Shown here: positions 20,178-32,318 of the stretch, one piece after another
How the letters are laid out: every line of letters starts with the position of its first letter
How positions within the stretch are numbered: position 1 is the first letter of the stretch
DNA from: Diabrotica undecimpunctata
Taxonomy: Eukaryota > Arthropoda > Insecta > Coleoptera > Chrysomelidae
Reading direction: 5' to 3'
Length of the DNA stretch: 64,000 nt
Assembly: GCF_040954645.1 (NCBI RefSeq)
Contig: NC_092809.1
Location: 68,523,141 to 68,587,140 of the forward strand
The notes under the pieces: generated by a model
What the model saw: the letters and a program-made list of their open reading frames with translations, nothing else
Database searches by the model: none
What the model was told of the DNA's origin: nothing
Position numbers and translations under genes: made by a program

Positions 20178-22770
20178 ATCATCATCATCATCAATCAGTC
20201 ATGAGTTGTCCATTGTTGAACATAGGCCTCCTCTAGACTTTTCCATCTGCTTCTGTTCTGCACCTCTGGTATCCAATTGGTCACGATTCTTTTGAGGTCG
20301 TTGGTCCATCGCTTTGGGGGTCTTCCTCGGCTTCGCTTGTCAGCCCGTGGTCTCCACTCAAGCAATTTTTTGGTCCAACTGTTGTCTTTCATTCTTGCAA
20401 CATGTCCTGCCCATCTCCATTTTTTTTTTGTAATATGTTCGATAATGTCTTCCACTCCGGTTCGTCTACGAACTTCCTCGTTTCTTATTCTATTGATTAA
20501 ATTTATTCCAAGCATTGATCTCTCCATCTTTCGTTGTGTCCTTCTCAATTTTTCGGCTGATGTTTTTGTGAGAGTTAAGGTTTCTGCTCCGTATGTGAGG
20601 ACTGGTAGAACGCACTGGTTAAAAGCTTTTTTTTTTTTAAATGGATCGCTATATTTGTTTTAAATACGTCTCTCATTTTTCCGAATGCAGCCCAACCCAG
20701 ACTTATTCTTTTGAGTAGCTCGCATGTTTGGTTATCTCGCGTTAACCTTATTTCGTGACCCAAATACACATATTTTTCTACAAGTTCTATGGGCGACTTT
20801 TTGATTTCTATTAGCTCATTGGGGACGAGATTGGTCATCATTTTTGTTTTTCCATAGTTTATTTTTAAACCGACTTTCTGGGTTACTTGCTGTAGTTGTT
20901 GTAGCATAACTCTGGCTTCTCCTAAGTTGTCTGTTATGAGAACAATATCATCGGCATATCTGAGATGATTGAATATCTTTCCATCGATTCTAATACCCTT
21001 TGATTCCCACTCTAGCCTTTTAAATGCGTACTCCATGACTGTTATAAATAGTTTTGGCGACAAGGTATCTCCCTGCCGCACCCCTCTGCCAATTTTTATC
21101 TTCTCAGTGCAATGGAGGTCAACGGTTGTTGTCGCATATTCGTATATATTTCGAATAATATTTGCATACCTTTGATATATTCTGCATTCTGATAGTGCTT
21201 TTAAGATAGCAACTGTTTCGACTGTGTCAAATGCTTTGTGGAAGTCGACAAAGATAAGAGCAAGGGGTCTGTTATATTCGATAGACTTTTCAACTAGAGT
21301 TTTAAGGCATTGCAAATGGTCGTTTGTTCCGTGTCCCGCTCGAAATCCTGCCTGTTCTTCTGATTGATAGAAATCGAGTTTTGCTTCTAATCTGTTTGTC
21401 AGTATTCGAGTAAAGAGCTTGTATAGGTAGTTAAGCAAACTAATTGGCCTATAGTTTTCGAGATCTGCTTTATCCCCTTTTTTGTGGAGGATGATTGTAA
21501 CCGATGGTGTAGTCTCAATGACTACACCATCTTGCCCCGGACCTCTATTATTTTTCATATTTTTGAGGGCATGTTGAATTTCCTCTCGTGATATATCTGG
21601 TATATCCTCCGATCCTACATTATGTACCTTTTGTATTGGTTGTTCGATGAGCTCTGGAATAAGTTGACTTTTATATAATGTTTCCATATTTGTCTTTAAG
21701 TTGGAAGATTTCTTTTTTGTCATTTTCTACTTTTCTCCTCAACGCTTTCATGCTTTTGTTGTCTTCTATAGTTTTTATAATTTTCTCGTTGTTGTATTTT
21801 CTAATATCCCGTCTGATGGCTTTAGAGATTTCTTTATTTATGTTGTTTATATCTTGTGAGTCAACATTTCCTTGACTTCTCAGCATTCTACAATATTACA
21901 TTTTTTGTTTCGTTTCTTTACTATTTTTTTGTTCTTTTCCATGTTTAGGGCCAAATTTTTCCTGATCTTGTGTTAATGTATCTACTATTTCTTCGTTTAG
22001 ATTATTTATGTCTTCTCTTGTTGTATTTCTGAGTAAGTTATTGGTGATATATTTTTCAAACTTAAGTTCATTCGTTGGGCGCATCCAAGGTTTGAATTTT
22101 TTACTGTTTATCATCTTCAGTCTTTCGTGCTTAATATTGACTTCTACAGTTGCTCGGACCATTCTATGATCGCTTGCAACCGAAAATTGATTTAAGACTG
22201 TAACATCTTTGACTATATGTTTTTTGTCAGTGATGATGAAGTCGATCTAATTTTTTGTCTTACCATAGGGGCTCTTCCAAGTCCATCTTCTATGGATCTT
22301 CTTATAGAAGAAGCTATTCATTAAATATAGATTGTTTTCTAATAGGAAATTTAAGAGTATTTCGCCCCTTTCGTTTCTACCTGGTGTGCCAAAATTTCCG
22401 AGGGCATTTTCAGCTGGGTCAGTGCTTATTCCTATTTTGTCATTAAAGTCGCCACATATTACCGTAAAATGTTCTTGGTCTTCTGAAACAGCTGTGTACA
22501 AGTCATCATAGAACTGTTCTATTTCTTCGTCAGCGTGACTCGATGTTGGTGCATAGACTTGAATGATCTTTATGGAGTAAGGGGTGTTTAGTTGTAATTT
22601 TGCAAGTATAACTCTTGTGGAAACTGCTTTTACTGATATGATATTCTCAGCTAGTTTTTTATTAATAAAGAGCCCAATGCCTCCATTCCCATAGTTTTCT
22701 CCGACATGATAGAAAATGTGACCGGATTTTAAAGTGGTTAAGCTTTCTTTAGTAGATGTTCTAGTAGAAG
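20178..22770 (-). mobile_element. RTE-like LINE, 2.6 kb, 5'-truncated, inserted in copy A
   Basis: On the minus strand the element runs from within the endonuclease (22.75 kb) to a 3' end at 20178 with a (GAT)n tail, a microsatellite tail as in RTE-type LINEs. Copy B at 24701-24720 has no insertion, giving an empty site. A possible imperfect target duplication is TCTAATAGT (left) against TCTAGTAGA (right, about 22759-22767). A short piece of the same family lies at 3028-3392. Confidence 0.85.
20195..22730 (-). pseudogene. LINE ORF pseudogene: APE endonuclease, reverse transcriptase, C-terminal region
   Basis: In order: endonuclease part (GNGGIGLFINKKLAENI, IQVYAPTSSHADEEI, VICGDFNDKIG, GRNERGEILLNFLLENN, SDHRMVRA), a linker, then reverse transcriptase with ENYRPISLL, QAGFRAGHGTNDHL, FVDFHKAFDT (motif A Asp), GVRQGDTLSPKLF and LRYADDIVLI (motif C, intact YADD). 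The tail has WRWAGHVARMKDNSW and RSRGRPPKRW. Defects: TAG after YGKTKN near 22247, TAA near 21896, frameshift near 21690, an in-frame deletion of about 40 codons at 21503-21531 (GQDGVVIE joins SVTIILHKKG), and a frameshift at the poly-T run 20629-20638. It cannot encode an active enzyme. Confidence 0.9.
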
Positions 22771-23460
22771 TTCTTTAACATACAAAAGAGAGGATCGAGG
22801 GTAGGGCATAACGGAACAATAAAACCATATAATTTTGAAAGATTGCAGCGTCTTAGATGCCGTAGGTAATGTTGTTACATAAAAAATAAAAGGGAATATT
22901 TAGGTAGCTAACTGATGTTTATGTATATATAACCCTCTTTTAAATCCAGAAGTCTAATTCGAGTCTCTAAAATCAGGATATATAAAATAGTGATCAAACC
23001 AGTGCTAATGTGTGGATACGTGACGAGAACGTATTAATTTGACCAGGATTGCTAGAAAAGCCATCAGAGGTATTTTCCGACTTACAGAGGTCTGAGTACT
23101 AACCAATACCGAACAGAGCTAATTCCAAGATCAAACACATATATAAAGATAGCAACGTCGTTCAAGAAACTAAATCTCAGTGCTAAAGTTGCGCTGGCTT
23201 TATCCAAAGACTCTATAATAACTGCATTGCCAAGTTAAATTGGGAGGATGCCCCAAGAGAAAAGATGCCTTTAAGACTTCCACAAATGAAGGAGGAGGTA
23301 ACACATGGTCAGATTTAGGAATAATGAGACTATCTACCGACCCATTATATTTATCAACACCTGCTATCCTACCTACAATCAATACTTATCTGTTGTGGAA
23401 TATCAAATCAATTACATGTAATCAAACGAACTGGGCTTAAAAAAAATTATCCAAGGAAAG
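22771..23460 (+). repeat. tandem unit copy A, distal part, with second LINE C-terminal remnant
   Basis: Matches 24721-25458 of copy B at high identity. On the plus strand a degraded LINE C-terminus is readable: KIVIKPVLMCGYVT, ARKAIRGIFRLTEV, NWEDAPREKM and SDLGIMRLSTD. It is a different piece from the minus-strand LINE in the first half of the unit, so the unit is a composite of opposed LINE remnants. Confidence 0.6.
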
Positions 23461-23845
23461 GCACTTCAGAAATATTGACATAAATTTTAAAAACGTCATT
23501 TACCTGGCTGTATTTTCAATAGGAAAGGAAAGACAAAAAGAAGAAAAGGCAAATAAAAGCAAGAGAACTATAATTATAAAACGAAAAGATTACGAAATGA
23601 AAAGATCATATAAATCCCTTATATTTACACAGACTGTTTTACAAAAGGTGACCGAATGAGCATAAAAGGACAGCTGTTTTACAAACTTAATATTATTAGA
23701 CGCATTTAGGATCAATTTCACTCAAAATATGATATGCTAAAATATGATACGACACGAAAAAGGCAATGACTTTTACAGCTGATTACCACATAAATATCAA
23801 TGTAACCCAAGTATAATGATTTTTGCCACAGCAAATTTAAACTGT
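23461..23845. other. no gene seen; spacer between copies A and B
   Basis: Unmatched AT-rich sequence between the end of copy A and the start of copy B. It includes several A-rich stretches and no readable protein. Confidence 0.4.
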
Positions 23846-25460
23846 TCCATACTTTCGAAATTGTAGTTGTTGACTCTAATGTTTTTTCTAAATTGGTCTC
23901 TTCTGTTGATTCGCTTGTATTCGGTTTTCATTTCGTTGATTTTAAGTGAAACATTTTTCGTGCACTTTGTTAAAGATGTTTGCGGACCGGAGAAAGTTTC
24001 TTATGAGATCCATATCATTAGCATATGCCAGGAGTGCTTTGTACCTTGGCCCGTTAATGGTTTACATCTTAAATAGGCGTTATTTCTATTTTACTAAGCT
24101 GTTTATTGATTTTTTGACTATTTGAATCAAGAATCTGTAGTTTATTCGACTGTTGAATAAAACAGACTTTCTTGGTGCATATTGTTATCTCTGGATTTTT
24201 GTTTGCCGTCTCCTTATTACAACGATTTTGCTGGATATCGACATAGGGAACCTGGTGGTATGTACATGATGTTTCCATAACCAACGTTCGAAAATTTGTC
24301 TTACTGTAAAGTCATGATGATTTTACTAGAAAATATAGTGTTGTTTAATAATAATAAAGTTCAAGCAACAATTACTATATGCATTAACTTGGTACTGATA
24401 TCTCTGCACTCCGCTAACAGATGGCAGTCCCGAAAACATTAAAACTCATGCTTCCCATTATCCAACGATTAGCCAGTCCAGTACTATACGCCTTATTATG
24501 GTACTGATATTGCTGCTGCCCCTTATAAGTGAATAGAATATGCAAGGAAGGTTTTGGCAATTTAATAGGATTTTGTGTGTTAGAATATTATTTTTCCGAG
24601 AAAGTGAAGAATATCAATTTGCTATCCGGATTTAATCCATAAATTATTAGAATACTATAAAATAATGATATTAACATAAAAAAAAAACGGTCTAATAGTC
24701 AGTAATAAAGCATATAAATGTTCTTTAACATACAAAAGAGATGACGTAGAGTAGGGCATAACGTAACAATAGACCCATATAATTTTAAAGGATTGCAACA
24801 TTTTAGATATCGTAGATAACGTTGTAACATAAGAAATAAAAGGGAATATTCAGGTAGCTAACTGACGTATATATAACTCTTATAATACTTTTAAATTCAG
24901 AGGTCTAATACGACTTTCTTAAATCAGGATATATATAACAGTGATTAAACCAGTGCTAATGTGTGGATATGTGGCCAGAACGCTAACAAAACAATGTACG
25001 TAAAACTCAGGTATTAATTAGATCAGGATTGCTAGAAAAGCCATCAGAAGTATTTTCCGACTTACAAAGGTCCGCGTACTAACCAATACCGAACGGAACT
25101 AATGCCAAGGCCAAACACATATATAAAGACAACAACGTCGTGTAAGAAGCTAAATCTCAATGCTAAAGTTGCGCTGGCTATATCCAAAGGCTCTATAATA
25201 ACTACATTGCCAAGTTAAATTGGGAGGATGCCCCAAGAGAAAAAATGCCTTTAGGACTTCCACAAATGAAGGGGGAAGGTAACATGAGGTCAGATTTAGG
25301 AATAATGAGACTATCTACCGACCCATCATATTTATCAACACATGCCTGTTCAACTACCTGCTATCCTACCTATAGTCAATACTCATCTGTTGGGGACTAT
25401 CAAATCAATTACATGTAATCAAACAAACCAGGCTTAAAAAAAGTTATCTCAGGAAAGGCA
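23846..25460. repeat. tandem unit copy B (empty site for the RTE-like LINE)
   Basis: Similar to copy A (19288-20176 plus 22771-23458) but without the 2.6-kb LINE; instead 19 bp (24702-24720) lie at the junction. It starts inside the unit, at CTGTTCCATACTTTCG, so its left part (RT C-terminal side) is missing. It has the same broken LINE remnants as copy A. Confidence 0.8.
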
Positions 25461-26069
25461 CTTTTAAAACGTTATTTACGTGACTTATTAAAATTTAAAT
25501 TTTTAATGAAAAGTAAAAGATTAGCCATTTGTTATGGGGTTCAGAGAAGAACCTTCACGATGTTAATTTTTTGAGATATGATTGGATGTTTTCTCTTCAT
25601 TGCATACTGAGACGCCCAAGTGGTATTCTTCTGTGCTAACTTCCTTCCATACCAGTTTTACAAGTTTGACATCTTGGCGTCTATGCATGTGTACGATCTA
25701 CCTTAAGCAATTTATTTGCCTAAACAATATCGTTATATGAGCTTTCTTTATTAAGTATGTGTTCTTCTTCTATACGGATTTGTAGCGATATGATAATGAG
25801 GTTAAAACAATTTTCCTATTATTTTTCTTTCAAATATTCGTAGTTCTTCCTTATCCGTTTTAGTTATTGTCCATGATTAGCATCTATGTATTAAAATAGG
25901 TAAAAAGGTTAAATTATGATCTGTATTTCTTTAGTGGCATTATTATTAACCGTGATTATTTATCTAAGATATTTAAAGTGTTCCATATTTACGAAATTGT
26001 AGTTGTTAACATTAATATTTTATCAAGATCTATTAAATTGGTCTCTTCTGTTGATTCGCTTGTATTTCT
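25461..26069. repeat. tandem unit copy C (empty site for the foldback)
   Basis: From about 25566 the sequence follows 18641-19380 of copy A, without the foldback insertion, and ends at GTTGATTCGCTTGTATT, where an unrelated pseudogene starts. It shows that the unit was repeated at least in part three times. Confidence 0.75.
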
Positions 26070-26842
26070 TCTTAGCTTGACGAATTCTTCTTTTTTCATT
26101 CTGTGAACTACTAGTGGGTTCTTTTTACGGAATTTTTTCATCACGTTTAGATAATCATCAACGGTATATGAACGTTGTTGAAATTTTAGGGCATTTTCAA
26201 AATCTCCAAAATCGCTACCATTGGGTAAAAGCTATGACTAGGAAAGAAATAGCGTAATGTAATTTTTTCAATGGTAGGATGAGTTTCCAAAATCATTTTC
26301 AGAATCAAAACTATTTTAATGCTGCGGTTTTGGCCGCCACAAGAGTCTGACCACAAAATTACATGTTTTGCAGAAGTAACATTTTCTTCAATGTGTTTCT
26401 TAAGACAAATGCCTACGTCCTGGGCTCCCCGACCAGCTTCACCTTCTATCCAAATATAACAATGACTTTTTTATCCTTGGCGCTATGGATACCAAGGTTG
26501 TAAATACATAATTGACGTTTATAATATACAATATTTATTAGAATTCTCGAAAGGGGAAGAGTTTTTCTTTAAATCAAAACAAAAGGTTTCCACTTCTGGT
26601 TGATCGTTGCTTATCTTCATGTCTAGCTTTCTTTCTTCTAAGTGCACATTTTTTCTTTTTTTAACGCTTAATTGTTCGTTATCTGCGCAATTTTTAATTT
26701 CTAATTCGAAACAATCACATCTACTACAAGTATCTTTTTTCAACTTTTTTCTTTGAAGATTAAATCGTGTTAAAAACATTTTTTTGTAAAACGAAAATTT
26801 AACAAGATCATTGTCTGCTTCTTCAATATACAATTCATACAT
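26070..26842 (-). pseudogene. pseudogene of an unassigned insect repeat family with RNase-H/DDE-like motifs
   Basis: The minus strand starts MYELYIEEADNDLVKFSF, continues with a four-Cys cluster (DTCSRCDCFELEIKNC), then FCFDLKK (the family usually has an FDLQ strand here), and after a frameshift near 26515 YKRQLCIYNLGIHSA, GEAGRGAQDVGICLKKHI, VILWSDSCGGQNRSIKIVLI, FPSHSF, GSDFGDFENALKFQQRSY and KKNPLVVHRMKKEEF. Asp, Asp and a late Asp/Glu in this order fit an RNase-H fold nuclease. I recall similar proteins only as uncharacterised repeated proteins (possibly DUF7869). Stops and at least two frameshifts make it dead. Left end cut by tandem copy C. Confidence 0.6.
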
Positions 26843-27240
26843 TTTACTTAATGTTATGTCTTTTGTTAAGTATTCTCTTTCTGTGTTAGCTCTTCTGTAA
26901 TGTGAATATTATAGAAAAATTTAAGCAATAACTGCCACTACTTCTTAACCTAAACGCCTCAACAAGTTGCCAACGTCACCATTGTTAACCACTTTTATGT
27001 ACATATGTTGCCAAATATTCAATTTACAATCATTAAAACGCTCGCAAGAGGCGCTTGGTCCAAAACTAATACACAAAAATTAGTCGCTTGCTCTAGTTAT
27101 GCAAAATTCAAAATCCAAAATAAAAAGAAAGGTACTTAATCTTTTTAAATATATCTGGTTATCCGTTACTAACAGGTTAATGGGATTTATTACGTAGATA
27201 GTTTATGCCTTTTTCTATCTTCTTCTTTAAGTTCCATCTT
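26843..27240. other. no gene seen; 5' flank of the preceding pseudogene
   Basis: No known motif. It contains a GC-richer stretch (27030-27060) and may hold the promoter side or the end of the element that carried the 26.8-kb gene; no inverted partner was found. Confidence 0.3.
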
Positions 27241-27790
27241 CTATCGAAGGTTGGAAATCATCATGGCTATACGGACTCTGTTGACTGCCGCTCTATAAAG
27301 TTCTGCACTACTGCATTCAAACCATTCCCTTAAGTTTTTAATCCAGAATATTCTTCGTCTTCCCACATTTCGCTTTCCTCGGATTTTGCCTTGCATAATA
27401 AGTTGTAATAATGCGTATTTTTGCCCTCTCATCACATGTCCTAAGTACTCAAGTTTTCGTCTTTTGATAGTTAATAATATTTCCGCCCCATTTCCTATCA
27501 TTCTAGTTACTTCCACGTTTGACATTCTTTGAATCCATGATATTCGTAGGATTCTTCTGTAACACCAAAATTCAAAGGCGGCCAACTTATTCAGATGGAC
27601 TTGTTTTAGTGTTCACGCTTCCAAGCCATAAAGAAAAGTAGAGAACACGTAACATCGAAGCATTCTCAGGCTCTAACTTTATATCCCGAAAACAAAGAAA
27701 CTTTTAAAGTTTAAAAAATAATGCACGTGCTATTTCAATGCGTGTCCTAATTTCTTTTGTTTGGTCTACATCTGATGTTATCCTGTTGTT
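27241..27790 (-). pseudogene. LINE C-terminal fragment
   Basis: Minus-strand text runs QTKEIRTRIEIARALFF, CFRDIKLEPE, RCYVFSTFLYGLEA, HLNKLAAFEFWCYRRILRIS, EYLGHVMRGQKYALL, RKRNVGRRRIFWIKNLREWF. This is the region after the RT domain in several insect LINEs (connection helix and YRRILRI motif). Stops interrupt it near 27612 and 27706, and a shift lies near 27655. RT and endonuclease are not present. Confidence 0.75.
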
Positions 27791-28204
27791 CCTCTTTTCC
27801 ACCAGAAAGCGCCATAATCCACAATTTAAGAAATTGGGGCTGGGTCTAGTGATACATAACGCCGTTCATATAGCAATTTGTTGTCACATGTTTATAGTTT
27901 TTCAAAAAATGAACTTCGATGTAAAGATTAAAACTTAAAACAAAATATAAAAACCTATTGAGGGACATTCTTAATAAATGTATAATCTAATATGGAAGCA
28001 TGTTTATGTTTTACAGACTTAGAAAGCACTGAGCACACAAGTATTTATTTTTTTATGTACTAGGTCGTAAAATAAGTATACTCAAAACAAATAAATATTA
28101 TCTACCAAGTATTCTACTCCACTTTAATATCAATGCATCAGATATATTATAAAGATTTCGTCGTAGTTGTAAATTAATAGGAGATAAAGCCAAATGTAGA
28201 GCAT
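27791..28204. other. no gene seen
   Basis: AT-rich, no recognisable feature. Confidence 0.4.
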
Positions 28205-28372
28205 ATAGTGAAATCTGAATATCTTAGAATAACTATATCGAGCGGGAACATTATTGATGAGCAAAAGGGAGACCCATCGCTGAGAAAGTGACAAAGCAAT
28301 TGGCAAAAGCAAAGGGTACTTTGTACTAAAGTACCCATACTCTAAAGCATAAGCAGGTCTTTTCGTACTCTT
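28205..28372 (+). pseudogene. small LINE RT-distal fragment
   Basis: Plus strand reads VEHIVKSEYLRITISSGN and, one frameshift later, IAEKVTKQLAKAKGTLY. It resembles the KYLG-type block that follows the RT box in LINEs (KYLGI..SS, then ..I.KA..). Only this block is left, with the Gly of the KYLG motif lost. Confidence 0.35.
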
Positions 28373-29199
28373 TTAGTAAGTGATAGATTCGACCGTTACT
28401 TGATGGAAATTCATTTTATCTAACAATTAAACAGGTATGCGTTTACACGTCATATTTTGTAACTGAATAAGTTGAGGAGGGGATATCTATTTGTCTCAAG
28501 TTGGTCATTCAGAATTATGTCTGTATTTTTTAATTTGCTAATTTCCATAGATTCTAATATTCATGGAATCTACAGATAGCTTAAGGCCTTTATTATAAAT
28601 ACACTTTTTTAGTAATAAAAATATATAAATAGAACCTAGAATACGCCTGTAAAAGTATGTAACCTTTGATCTCTGGGATAAACCCATCTCCTGAACAATG
28701 GTGCCGATATATGTAGGTAAAATTTTCTACACCTATTTATTTAAACCTGTTTATTTCCTCATTATCAATATATATATGAGTTGTAACCGATACCACAAAC
28801 TCATTTACTTATAGAGACTATAGTTATTACTATACAAATCTGACTCGAAATATCGTCTTAAAATAACAGTAACAGAAAAGTGAAAGATTAGTCATTTTTT
28901 ATGAAGTTTAAAGTAGAAGCGTTCACGAAAATTGAAGTACTAATAAGACCACCGCAATCGGGCGTACCCTGGGTAATGAATAATTAAGTAATAGTTAATT
29001 CTTAAATCACCCGTTCAATATGTTTTTTGTCAAATTGGTCCTTTTTAGGACCAACTATTCTAATGATGTGTATAAATATTAAGAGTATATCTAGAGATAA
29101 AGACACTCCACTTTACATATTCGCTTAACAAAATGCAGGAAGCACGTAGATGGCCAATCCTATGGTATTTGGTATTAAGCTTATCGCTGAAAATTACAT
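28373..29199. other. no gene seen
   Basis: AT-rich spacer. Nothing beyond short simple repeats was recognised. Confidence 0.4.
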
Positions 29200-30170
29200 A
29201 TTAAATGCAGGCAAAGAAGCAAAGAAAAACTTATAATGAGAGAAAACAAAACCAGTCAGCTGAGAGAACCTTTCAACGATGTTGAGCTTGGATCCGCTAT
29301 CCACGTATATAATGAACAATATTACGGCTCCTGGCTGAGGATCTAAGCACAAAACTAACTATAAAATTGGAACTAAAAATACAACAATGGCTAATATTCA
29401 AAGTCTTTAGACAAGCAAAGCAAAGACAAAGTTGTTGCCTTGCTTAAACCTGGCAAAAACTCCAACGACCACAAAAGCTATCGGCCAATATATCTATTTA
29501 TTTTGTCAGCTATACAGAATACTTCTGTACATGATCCTTAATATAAACCGATAATAGAAGAAAAACTCAAATTAAAAGACAAAAGTGGCTATATATGACA
29601 GATTAGATCATATATGTCACAAATACTAAATCTTGCCCAACACAGCGAAGAGAAGTACGAAAAATATCAGGTATGAGGAGTGGTATTTGTTAATCTAAAT
29701 GCCGCTTATAAATAGTTATTTAAATAACTTATAAAATATTTAGTTGTAAATTAGTCAGCCAAATTCAGGGAATATTAAGACTCACATCCATACATAAGCT
29801 CTATAATATCGGAGCTATCAATCCACCTAATATCCGAAGATAAGTAGCTAGAGAGCAAAAAAAATAAAGTCCAGATTCGTGACATCCACTCCACGAATAC
29901 CAGCCCATTTTATGACTAGAATCAAGGAAAAACTGGCTATATCAACACATCTGCAAGATATACAAACAAAAATAAGCTGCTCCTCTCCATCTGATCCCTC
30001 GAACGGAACTTCCTTATGGTAGTTATCTTCCTTAAATCTGCCAGGAGGACTCTTGCCTGCAAACACCGGTTAACTTGTGTGCATGTGGGGTGGTACAAGA
30101 CTTATCGCACTTTCTTAGTTAACTTTACCGTTCAAATCGCTCTTTTTGAAGGGACAAGGTTTATTTATGT
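29200..30170 (+). pseudogene. decayed Jockey/CR1-type LINE reverse transcriptase
   Basis: Readable pieces on the plus strand: EPFNDVELGSAIHV, VVALLKPGKNSNDHKSYRPI (typical RT entry block) near 29430-29490, SQILNLAQHSEEKYEKYQV near 29615, GVVFVNLNAAYK (motif A, usual FVDL changed to FVNL) near 29680, and near the 3' side NLPGGLLP and CACGVVQDLSHF, like the C-terminal zinc knuckle of Jockey-type LINEs. Many stops and frameshifts; the region between motif A and the tail is largely lost. Confidence 0.6.
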
Positions 30171-31094
30171 GAACTGAACATGTAAAGTACAGTCAGTAAG
30201 CTATTACTTATAAAGATCATTGCAAATTTGACACTAACTCCACTTATATTGATTACATATTACTCCTAAATACGAGATAAAACATTCAGAAATATGTAAT
30301 ATTGGTGAAGTGGTATAATTCATGTTAGAAAAATTAATCATTCAACCCTTTTTTGTGCACTACTACCCATTTTAATAAAAAAATATCTATTTTAGCACTT
30401 AAATATTTATTTTGAGATAACCTTCTATCCAGAATTAAAAAATAGAATAATAAGAAATAGAATCCAGAAAAAAATAAAATAATAAAATAGAAGAATTAAA
30501 ATAATAAAAAGCTGTATATAAGATATCATGAAACAATGGATGAAATAAAAGAAGTTCTTATTCACGTTAACAAAATACATTAGGAAATTTTCGCATATGA
30601 AAAAACACATCCAACTTGGTAATGAAATCCTTTTATATCTATAAATCTATTTTTAGAAAAGCAAGTACCTACCAAAAACAGGTATTTGGTAGTACACATA
30701 TCTGTTACATACTGTAATGCGTATGAATGATAACAAAAGTAAGGAGTCTATATGAACCGTTTAGAATATACGCTGGAAATAAACGGCTTAATCCCATAGT
30801 TGCCAAACTATCAGAGCTTACTTAAACCGATATACGTATGGTTCCAATATACACGGAACAAGATCTGAACGACCCCTATAATATATACACGTGAACTAAG
30901 CGATATACATTCATGATACAGGGGTACTTGGGGGCTCCACAAAATTTTTAAAAATTGTGAAACTATACATGTTGACGAATCGACAGAGCCAATATTATGG
31001 AATGGTCAAGTGAGCTCCGTATATCGGTGGCCACTTGACCACGGAGCTCCCTTGAACCTGAATTTTAACATGGGCGGAGTCCACTTTATGCCGT

Positions 31095-31095
<1 letters not shown>
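30171..31095. other. no gene recognised; GGACTCCG repeat with interlocked inverted repeats
   Basis: Up to 30920 nothing is recognisable. At 30925-31090 lies a repeat with GGGGCTCC and, on the minus strand, GTGGACTCCGCCC, shared with 16884-17030. It contains two interlocked pairs of 9-bp arms: GGTCAAGTG (31004) with CACTTGACC (31032), and GAGCTCCGT (31012) with ACGGAGCTC (31041). Confidence 0.4.
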
Positions 31096-31156
<61 letters not shown>

Positions 31157-31157
31157 T
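31096..31157. repeat. (AT)n microsatellite
   Basis: About 30 AT units with one G interruption, 30 bp left of the LTR element. Confidence 0.95.
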
Positions 31158-31187
31158 GTTGTGATCTGCTTTATGATGTTTTATTAT

Positions 31188-32300
31188 TGTAACACTGCCG
31201 TATTACAATAATATTACAAGGCCAGAATCGCTCGTTGTCGAAGAGAATAGGGCGGGGTTATAGAAACTATATCGTATTTTAAATTCAAGCACAATTAGAT
31301 AATATGAAATTATTATTTATTATTGGACGCCACCCCTGGTTTATCCTCGAAGGGGAAGAGCAAAAAAAAATTAAGATTTATTGAAAGTTTACAAGAAAAC
31401 TATTCTTTATTATTTCTTAGTAATGAACAAAAAGAAAACATTAAATGTTACGTCATCCAAAAGGGATTCCAAAATATTATTTTATGTTAACATTATCATA
31501 AACAAAAAATCTTTGTATCGTATTAAATTAAGAATTGGTTATAAAGAAAATGAATGTATATATATATTAACCCCAAATTTCGAAATTTGTTTACATTGAA
31601 AATAATATAGTTATTTATCAACTAGGAACAATGAAGAAAATAAACCTTTAAATTAAATTAGAACACTTCACTATATTTTCATTTTTTTTTGAGTTCATAA
31701 TCATTTCTGTTGTCTTGAAAGTAGGTATAATAAAAATTGGTACAACCTTAATCTGCTCTGTTTCTCTTCTTATTTAATCAGTCACCAAATTGATTCAGCT
31801 ACATACTATATCAAATCACCACCATCCTAGATAAGAGGGGTTAGGGATTCCATAAAAAGATACTGCTACTTGCTACTGGGCCATGATCTGGAATAACTCC
31901 ATAGCAATACTATCTTGCGACGAGTATTAGAAATATAATATCAGCATTATAGCCTCTCCAATAAGGGTCTAAAAAAATAAATATCTATCTGAAATATGGA
32001 CAAGAAAAGGATTTATTTGCTCACCTCTGAATTGAGACCCACTTTATAAAACACGTCTTAACGGTTGGACGGTCTTAACAGAAAAGAGCGAAGCGCTGTC
32101 ATGGCGCCTGAATCTGGAAATTGGGCGTGAGTGACAAGTTGAAAAATATGCTCATCTACCGGATATATTTGGGAATTACAGAAGAATCCTTGAGTCGGCT
32201 ACAGGTAGGTACTTGACAGATAGATGGGGCTATTAGTTTTATTTAAAAAAAAATTATTGAAATTTATAATGATTTTCTTTTATCTTTTGAAACGGTTACA
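31188..32300 (-). repeat. 3' LTR (1113 bp)
   Basis: Near-identical to 36822-37935. Differences seen by eye: A/G near base 7, A/C in the CATCC(A/C)AAAGGG block, a TA-repeat length change near 31558 and a T-run length change near 31688. An internal frame at 31381-31599 is repeated in both LTRs and is not thought to be a gene. Confidence 0.92.
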
Positions 32301-32318
32301 CAGCCCTCCCCACGATTT
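32301..32318 (-). other. polypurine tract of the LTR element
   Basis: On the minus strand AAATCGTGGGGAGGGCTG directly precedes the LTR start TGTAACCG. Purine-rich and in the place where plus-strand DNA synthesis is primed. Confidence 0.55.

Noticed and set aside
31381..31599. 72-codon frame, repeated at 37015-37206
   Set aside because: It lies inside both LTRs and ends differ because of a TA length change; not a gene.
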